From Pseudomonas fulva 12-X (lineage in GTDB: Bacteria > Pseudomonadota > Gammaproteobacteria > Pseudomonadales > Pseudomonadaceae), in NCBI RefSeq assembly GCF_000213805.1, contig NC_015556.1, forward strand, positions 1,178,001 through 1,242,000: a stretch of DNA of 64,000 nt. Reading direction: 5' to 3'. The position numbers were made by a program, and so were the translations under genes. Numbering within the stretch: the stretch's first letter is position 1; each line of letters begins with the position of its first letter. Positions 58,954 through 64,000 of the stretch are shown piece after piece. Below the pieces are notes generated by a model. It was not told the origin of the DNA and searched no databases. It worked only from the letters and a program-made list of their open reading frames with translations.

Positions 58954-60309
58954 TCAGTTCGAACCGCTCGCCACTGTCTCGGCCGGCCGTTGCAGCAACA
59001 GAAGTGGCAAGCCGGCGGCCAGGATCGCCAGGCCGAGCAGAGCGCCAACCCCGGCATACAGGGTGCTCGACCAGAACAGCCCCAGGCAGCTGGCGGCGAA
59101 CAGCAGGGGCAGCAGTGGGTACAGCGGCACGCTGAATGGTCGGGCGCGATCCGGGTTCCGGCGACGCAGGCGCAATAGCGACAGGGCGGTCAGGCACATG
59201 AACAGCCAGAACACTGGTGCGGTGTAGGCGACCATGCTCTGTACGCCGTTCTCGCTCAGGGCGCCGAACAATAGCAACGGCAGGGTAATCAGGCATTGCA
59301 CCAGCAGCGCGCGCACCGGTGTGGCGGCGCGATCGTTCCAGGCACCGAGCATCGACAGCTGCGGCACGTCACGGCCCAGGGCGTAATAGACCCGCGAGCC
59401 GGTGAGGATGGTGGCGTTCAGGGTGCTGATCGCGGTGATGCAGATCAGCACGCTGAGCAGCACGCCGCCCCAGGGCCCGGCGACGATGGTCATCAGGTCG
59501 GCGCCGATGGCGCTGGACTGGCGTAGGCCGTCGAGGCTGAAGATGTTGAGGAACACCAGGTTGGCCAGCAGGTAGACGCCAGTCACCACCAGGGTGCCGA
59601 TCAGCAGCACGCGGCTCATGTTGCGACCTGGGTTGCGCAATTCGCCGGACAGGTACGCGGCTTCGTTCCAGCCGCCGTAAGTGAGCAGCACGAACACCAT
59701 GCCCATGCCGAGCATACCGGCCAGGTTGCCGCCGGCATCGGCATCGGCGGCGGCTGGCGCCACGTCGGCCACCGGTTCGGCCAGCAGCAGGCCAGCGAGA
59801 ATCACCGTGACCAGCGCCAGCAGGGTGATGCCGGTGAACAGCACCTGCAGGCGTTTGGACTCATAGGTGCCGAGCACGTTGAGGGCGGTTAGCGCCAGTA
59901 CCACCAGGGTGGCGTGCCAAGCACTGCCGTATTCACCGAGCGGCAGCAGACGCTGGGCGTAATCGCCGTAGATGAAGGCGACCACGGCGATCGCCCCTGT
60001 CTGGATCACCGTGCCGCGGGCCCAGGCGAACAGCAGGCTGACCTGCCGACCCCAGGCCAGGTTGAGGTAATGGTATTCGCCGCCACGGTCCGGGTAGCCG
60101 GCGCCCAGCTCGGCGTAGCACAGCGCGCCGACCAGCATCACCAGGCCGCCGGCCAGCCACAGGCCGATGTACACGACGGTGTTGTCGGCGTGCTGGGCGA
60201 CCAGTGGCGGAAAGCCGAAGATGCCGACGCCGATCACCACGCCGACCAGCATGGCGACGCCGTCGATCACCGACAGGCCGGGTTCGCGTGTTATTGCGCG
60301 AGCGCTCAT
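58954..60309 (-). CDS. APC-family amino acid permease
   Basis: A 451-residue inner-membrane transporter with 12 predicted helices. The start IDGVAMLVGVVIGVGIFGFPP and the loop YAELGAGYPDRGGEYHYLN are typical of APC proteins such as LAT-like exchangers and YjeM-like permeases. Substrate specificity cannot be read from the sequence. It begins three bases after the stop of the exported methyltransferase gene on the same strand, so the two form an operon. It may carry an amino acid, polyamine or S-adenosylmethionine-related compound. Confidence 0.87.
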   Translation of the reverse strand: MSARAITREPGLSVIDGVAMLVGVVIGVGIFGFPPLVAQHADNTVVYIGLWLAGGLVMLVGALCYAELGAGYPDRGGEYHYLNLAWGRQVSLLFAWARGTVIQTGAIAVVAFIYGDYAQRLLPLGEYGSAWHATLVVLALTALNVLGTYESKRLQVLFTGITLLALVTVILAGLLLAEPVADVAPAAADADAGGNLAGMLGMGMVFVLLTYGGWNEAAYLSGELRNPGRNMSRVLLIGTLVVTGVYLLANLVFLNIFSLDGLRQSSAIGADLMTIVAGPWGGVLLSVLICITAISTLNATILTGSRVYYALGRDVPQLSMLGAWNDRAATPVRALLVQCLITLPLLLFGALSENGVQSMVAYTAPVFWLFMCLTALSLLRLRRRNPDRARPFSVPLYPLLPLLFAASCLGLFWSSTLYAGVGALLGLAILAAGLPLLLLQRPAETVASGSN

Positions 60310-60312
60310 GGC

Positions 60313-61104
60313 TTAGCTCCGTTGTGCTCGCCAGCCGGTCACCGCGCCTTCGGCGGCAATCGGTTCGATACGGTCGCCCTCGACCTGGCCGACGTACAGC
60401 TGGCCGTCGACCTCGAAACGCACTTCGGTGCCGTTCAGGCGCCCACGCAGGCGTTCCTGATGCTGGGTGATGCCGGTGATTTCCTGAAAGCGCTGCTCAA
60501 GATCGACGGTGAAGCGTTCGCCCTCGCGTTCGACCGTCCAGTTGCCCTGGATCTTGGCTGGCACCACCCACAGATAGATGCGCGCGCCTTCGACCAGGTC
60601 GCTGCGATCCGGCTCCCAGTCCTCCATGCTGAAGGCGTGGGACACCACGCGGGTGCCGGGCTCGAGGGTGTCGAGAATGACCGGGCGCAGGCGCATGTTC
60701 ACGGTGTTCAGCAGGTACATGGTCAGCACGTCGGCGTCGGCGATGTCCTTCTTGAACAGGTCGCCCTGCTCGAACACCACCTTGTCGGCGACACCGGCCT
60801 GCTCGGCGTTGGCCTCGGCTTCCTCGATGCGCTGCGGGTTGAGGTCGATACCGTAGGCGGCCTTGGCGCCGCGGTCCTTGACCGCCGAGATGGCGATGCG
60901 GCCGTCGCCGGAGCCCAGGTCCACCACGTAGTCGTCGGGGCCGACATCGGCCATTTCCAGCATGCGCGCCACCACCGGTTCCGGTGTCGGCACATAGGGT
61001 ACGTCAAGGGCGATGGTCTGGGCCTGGGCGGCGGATTGCAGCAGGCCGAACAGGGCCAGCGCAGAAGCGCACAGGGTTAGGGGGCGAGCGGCTGCGGTGG
61101 TCAT
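60313..61104 (-). CDS. Class I methyltransferase-fold protein with signal peptide
   Basis: A 263-residue protein. The first 28 residues look like a Sec signal peptide (LTLCASALALFGLLQSAAQA-QT). The mature part has class I SAM-binding features: VVDLGSGDGRIAI near residue 60, YGIDLNPQRI for the ribose-binding acidic residue, and EQGDLFKKDI. The C-terminal part (about 180-263) is beta-rich and of unknown type. Export of a SAM-dependent enzyme is puzzling, because SAM is not known in the periplasm. It shares an operon with an APC permease that might provide it. GAGAGG precedes the ATG. Confidence 0.82.
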   Translation of the reverse strand: MTTAAARPLTLCASALALFGLLQSAAQAQTIALDVPYVPTPEPVVARMLEMADVGPDDYVVDLGSGDGRIAISAVKDRGAKAAYGIDLNPQRIEEAEANAEQAGVADKVVFEQGDLFKKDIADADVLTMYLLNTVNMRLRPVILDTLEPGTRVVSHAFSMEDWEPDRSDLVEGARIYLWVVPAKIQGNWTVEREGERFTVDLEQRFQEITGITQHQERLRGRLNGTEVRFEVDGQLYVGQVEGDRIEPIAAEGAVTGWRAQRS

Positions 61105-61337
61105 CGGCGGATACCTCTCAGCGAAGTCGGCAAGGAAGGGGGAACGATTTTCCGACTGGGGCCTTTGCGCCAGGGTTCGATCCGTGCAACCGGGCGTTGC
61201 GGCGAATTGCCCGGCAATCGGCCCGTAGGCCTCGTACCCAGGCGCCTGCCGGGTGTGTTACCTCATGTGAAACCATTGCCTTGATCGCGCCGAAAAGGCA
61301 TGGTGGCCGCAATTTTCAGCCACGGGAGCGGCCCGGC

Positions 61338-62555
61338 ATGCGCCTTCTGCACACCTCCGACTGGCACCTGGGCCAGCACTTCATGGGCAAGACGCGCCAA
61401 GCCGAACACCAGGCCTTTTGCGCCTGGCTGATCGAGCAGGTGCGTGAGCATGGGGTTCAGGCGGTGCTGATAGCAGGCGACATCTTCGACACCGGCTCGC
61501 CGCCCAGCTACGCCCGCGAGCAGTACAACCACTTCGTGGTGGCGCTGCGCGAAACCGGCTGCCAGTTGGTGGTGCTCGGCGGTAACCATGATTCGGTGGC
61601 GATGCTCGGCGAGAGCCGCACCTTGCTGGCGCAGCTCGGCACGCGAGTAATTCCCGGTGTTGGCGCGCACCTGCATGAGCAACTGCTGGTGCTTGCTGGC
61701 GCTGATGGCCAGCCTGCGGCGCTGCTCTGCGCTATTCCCTTCATCCGCCCGCGCGATGTGCTGCGCAGCGAAGCGGGGCAGAGCGCGGCGGACAAGCAGC
61801 TGTCGCTGCAGCAGGCCATCCACGCCCATTACCAGGCATTGTACGAACTGGCGCTGGCGCGCCGCAGCGAACTCGGCGCGGCCCTGCCGATCATCGCCAC
61901 CGGGCACCTGACCACCGTGGGCGCCAGTGCCAGCGAGTCAGTGCGCGAGATCTACGTCGGCGCGCTGGAAGCCTTCCCGACCTCGTCCTTCCCGGCGGTC
62001 GATTACATCGCCTTGGGGCATATCCACCGACCGCAGAAGGTCGGCGGCCTGGAGCACATCCGCTACAGCGGTTCGCCGATTCCATTGAGCTTCGACGAAG
62101 CGCGCCAGCAGAAGGAAGTGCTGCTGGTCGACCTCGATACCAGTGGCTTGCGCGAAGTGCGCGCCTTGCCGGTGCCGCGCTACCAGGCCCTGCAGTCCGT
62201 GCGCGGCTCGCTGAAAACGCTGCCGGCAGTGATCGCCGAGGCAGCGCGCGAAGGCAGTGAAGAGCGCCCGGTATGGCTGGAAGTGCAGGTCGAGATGGAC
62301 GACTACCTGAGCGACCTGCAAGTACGCATCGCTGCGCTGTGCGAAGGCCTGCCGGTGGAGGTGCTGCGCATCCGCCGCGCCCGTGGCACGGCGGTCGCCA
62401 GCCTGCAGGGCGAGCAGGGCATGCTCGACGAACTGACGCCGGAGCAGGTGTTCGACCAGCGCCTGGCCAGCGAAACCCTGGAGCCCGAACAGACGCAGCG
62501 CCTGCATGAGCTGCATGACCAGGTGCTTGCCGAGCTGCGCGACGAGTCGGCCTGA
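61338..62555 (+). CDS. sbcD: Exonuclease subunit SbcD
   Basis: A 405-residue metallophosphoesterase. The start MRLLHTSDWHLGQHF provides the two metal ligands of motif I, and AGDIFDTG, GGNHDS and ALGHIHRPQ supply motifs II to IV. SbcD forms the nuclease of the SbcCD complex, which cuts DNA hairpins and DNA ends. ATG 61338 is chosen for homology; GGGAG lies nine bases before it. In most genomes sbcC follows directly in an operon, but here a hairpin and repeats follow instead, and no ATPase gene is seen in the window. Confidence 0.94.
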   Translation: MRLLHTSDWHLGQHFMGKTRQAEHQAFCAWLIEQVREHGVQAVLIAGDIFDTGSPPSYAREQYNHFVVALRETGCQLVVLGGNHDSVAMLGESRTLLAQLGTRVIPGVGAHLHEQLLVLAGADGQPAALLCAIPFIRPRDVLRSEAGQSAADKQLSLQQAIHAHYQALYELALARRSELGAALPIIATGHLTTVGASASESVREIYVGALEAFPTSSFPAVDYIALGHIHRPQKVGGLEHIRYSGSPIPLSFDEARQQKEVLLVDLDTSGLREVRALPVPRYQALQSVRGSLKTLPAVIAEAAREGSEERPVWLEVQVEMDDYLSDLQVRIAALCEGLPVEVLRIRRARGTAVASLQGEQGMLDELTPEQVFDQRLASETLEPEQTQRLHELHDQVLAELRDESA

Positions 62556-62560
62556 TTCGG

Positions 62561-62622
62561 AACCTGTTTGTGATCTTGCAGCCCAGGTTCGTCTGGTTGG
62601 CCGCTAAGTGGCGGTAGCGGCC
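62561..62622. repeat. Dispersed intergenic repeat, copy 2, with terminator-like hairpin
   Basis: AACCTG...CAGGTT, then GGCCGCTA (62599-62606) paired with TAGCGGCC (62615-62622), followed by TTTCG. The layout and sequence resemble 58017-58070. Here it directly follows the sbcD stop and can end that transcript. Confidence 0.6.
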
Positions 62623-62630
62623 TTTCGTAA

Positions 62631-62712
62631 GGTGGACCGGGGCGCGTAGCTGACGCTTCATCCGTCCACCGCTCTGCAATCGCAATGGTGGATGAAAAGA
62701 GCGTCATCCACC
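62631..62712. repeat. Two GGTGGA...TCCACC hairpins in tandem
   Basis: GGTGGAC (62631-62637) with GTCCACC (62664-62670), then GGTGGATG (62687-62694) with CATCCACC (62705-62712). Stems of this kind (GGTGGATNN...ATCCACCCTAC) are common intergenic elements in Pseudomonas. They lie downstream of sbcD. Confidence 0.55.
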
Positions 62713-62717
62713 CTACA

Positions 62718-62855
62718 TTGCTTCGACGTACCTATGAAGGGAGGGCGGCCGAGCTGGTCGCGCGTATCGACGCGCGCGCCGTGAAGGGTGGCCAGAGGAG
62801 TGCTGAGGCTATTGGTTTGGCGGCGGAAATCAAGCGTTTTGTAGTGGCGGATTGA
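62718..62855 (+). other. Short open frame, possible gene remnant
   Basis: A 45-codon frame ends at TGA 62853-62855. Its composition (AAELVARIDARAVKGGQRSA, then EIKRFVVAD) is protein-like and helical rather than random. The only upstream start is TTG 62718, with no ribosome site, and the frame begins just inside a hairpin repeat. It may be the end of a gene disrupted by the repeats. No family is recognised. Confidence 0.3.
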
Positions 62856-62974
62856 TGCTATAGCCTGGCCCTATGGCCAGTGGTCAGTGAGCTTTGCCGC
62901 AGGCAGGCGTCAAGGGCTCGGGTTGCTGCCTCGTCGGCCGGCTCACTGAGCGAGCCAGCCAACGAGGCTCGCAG

Positions 62975-64000
62975 TCACACGCGGAACTGCCCCAGCAGGC
63001 GACCGAGTTGCTCGGCCAGCTGCTTGAGGTGCTGGCTGGCAGCGCTCGACTGATCGGCCGACTCGGCGGTGCTGTGGGCCAGGGCGGCGGTCTGGGTAAC
63101 GTTCTGGTTGATGTCGTCGACCACGTGAGACTGCTGCAGGGTGGCGCTGGCGATCGAGGCGTTGAGGCCGGTCAGGTTGCGCAGCGACTGGGCGATCTGC
63201 GCCAGGCTTTCGCCGGCCTGGCTGGCCTGTTCGACGGTCAGGCGCGAGGCCTGGCTGCTGTCGCTGATGGCCTTCACCGCTGCCTGGGAGTTGCCCTGCA
63301 GGCGCTCGATCATGCCCTGAATTTCCGCCGTGGATTTCTGCGTGCGCTGGGCCAGCAGCCTTACCTCGTCGGCGACCACCGCAAAACCGCGGCCCTGCTC
63401 GCCGGCGCGGGCGGCCTCGATGGCGGCGTTGAGTGCCAGCAGGTTGGTCTGCTCGGCAATCGAGCGGATCACTTCCAGTACGCCGCCGATCTGCGTGCTT
63501 TCGCTGGCCAGCGACTCGATCACCGCTACGGCCTTGTCGATGGTGCCCGATAGCTGGTCGATCTGCTTCAGGCTGGCCTCGATGTTGTGCTGGCCCTGGC
63601 GCGCCTGCTCTTCGGCAGTGTGCACCTCGCTGGAGGCATGCTCGGCGTTCTTGGCCACGTCCTGCACGCCATAGGTGACTTCGTTGACCGCGGTGGCGAC
63701 CAGCTCCATCTGCTGGGCCTGCTGCTGGCTGTGTTGTTGAGCAGCAGTGGAAATGTCGCCGAGCGAATGGGCGGCCTGGTCGAGGGAGGAGGCGGAGTCG
63801 AGCAGTTGGCGGATCACCTGGCGCATCTTGCCGGTGAAGGCATTGAAGTGCCCGGCCAGCGCCGCCAGCTCGTCACGGCCCTGGTCATCGAGCTTGTGGG
63901 TCAGGTCGCCTTCGCCACTGGCGATGTTGGCCATGGCGGTGACCGCCTGCTGCAGCGGCGTGGCGATGCTGCGCGAAATCATCACCACCAGGGCGATCAG
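62975..64000 (-). CDS. Methyl-accepting chemotaxis protein, C-terminal part (runs off window)
   Basis: The stop is at 62975 and the frame is open to the window edge, so the N-terminal sensor domain lies outside. The visible 341 residues start in a membrane segment ([11 protein letters not shown]), followed by a HAMP domain (about the next 60 residues) and a long helical signalling domain. The conserved hairpin tip [20 protein letters not shown] that contacts CheA and CheW is present, with flanking methylation helices. The protein ends LGQFRV with no CheR-docking pentapeptide. The ligand cannot be told without the sensor domain. Confidence 0.92.
   Translation of the reverse strand: MIALVVMISRSIATPLQQAVTAMANIASGEGDLTHKLDDQGRDELAALAGHFNAFTGKMRQVIRQLLDSASSLDQAAHSLGDISTAAQQHSQQQAQQMELVATAVNEVTYGVQDVAKNAEHASSEVHTAEEQARQGQHNIEASLKQIDQLSGTIDKAVAVIESLASESTQIGGVLEVIRSIAEQTNLLALNAAIEAARAGEQGRGFAVVADEVRLLAQRTQKSTAEIQGMIERLQGNSQAAVKAISDSSQASRLTVEQASQAGESLAQIAQSLRNLTGLNASIASATLQQSHVVDDINQNVTQTAALAHSTAESADQSSAASQHLKQLAEQLGRLLGQFRV

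Overview
The window looks like a Pseudomonas chromosome: high GC, strong AGGAG-type ribosome sites, Pseudomonas-style leuA, OprD porin, yejK, colR/colS with the waaP/inaA-like kinase and methyltransferase beside them, and a REP-type GTGGGAGC inverted pair. No rRNA, tRNA, CRISPR array, integrase or intact insertion sequence was seen.

Region 1 (1-10.4 kb). The 5' end of an AraC-type regulator faces leuA across a stretch holding a phased direct repeat and a leucine leader peptide with three CTA codons. Next come an operon of an exported methyl-parathion-hydrolase-like metallo-hydrolase and a LysR regulator, a solitary DraG-type ADP-ribosylglycohydrolase, a YdiJ-type FAD/Fe-S 2-hydroxyacid dehydrogenase, and two more LysR genes.

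Region 2 (10.4-33.2 kb) is catabolic. The first module (MFS transporter, UxaA/GarD-type dehydratase, aldehyde dehydrogenase, HpaI-type aldolase, GhrA-type dehydrogenase) fits sugar-acid use. The second module has gabT, a succinate-semialdehyde dehydrogenase, an OprD porin, a GAF/PucR regulator, a DUF1185 protein, a flavin reductase, an aldehyde dehydrogenase, a luciferase-like monooxygenase, an alpha/beta hydrolase, a NIPSNAP-like protein, a quaternary-amine ABC importer and a carboxymuconolactone-decarboxylase-like protein. Its enzyme set matches the trigonelline (N-methylnicotinate) ring-opening pathway: two-component flavin monooxygenase, dehydrogenase, hydrolase, then succinate semialdehyde oxidation. 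The presence of gabT and the ABC importer suggests a variant or a related N-methylated heterocycle. This is the main candidate system.

Region 3 (33.2-40.6 kb) is a worn accessory segment. It has a frameshifted remnant of a short-chain dehydrogenase whose intact relative lies 5.6 kb away, a DUF4432 epimerase-like gene under a clear promoter with a LacI/Cra-type operator, a 2-hydroxycarboxylate transporter cut off after about 166 codons, a DmlR-like regulator, and a LeuC/LeuD-type dehydratase pair that is probably not for leucine synthesis (maleate or citraconate are candidates).

Region 4 (40.6-64 kb) is mostly core or envelope genes: yejK, a giant TPR protein with an embedded C39-like protease domain, the yjeH exporter with its Lrp-type regulator, a DinB-like protein, and colR/colS. 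Two identical-pattern ColR-box candidates flank colRS: one before the methyltransferase-kinase operon and one before an LtaS-like/PAP2/phosphatase/lipoprotein operon. Then come chrA, a HAD phosphatase, an APC permease with a signal-peptide-bearing methyltransferase, sbcD without sbcC, and the C-terminal half of a chemotaxis receptor running off the end.
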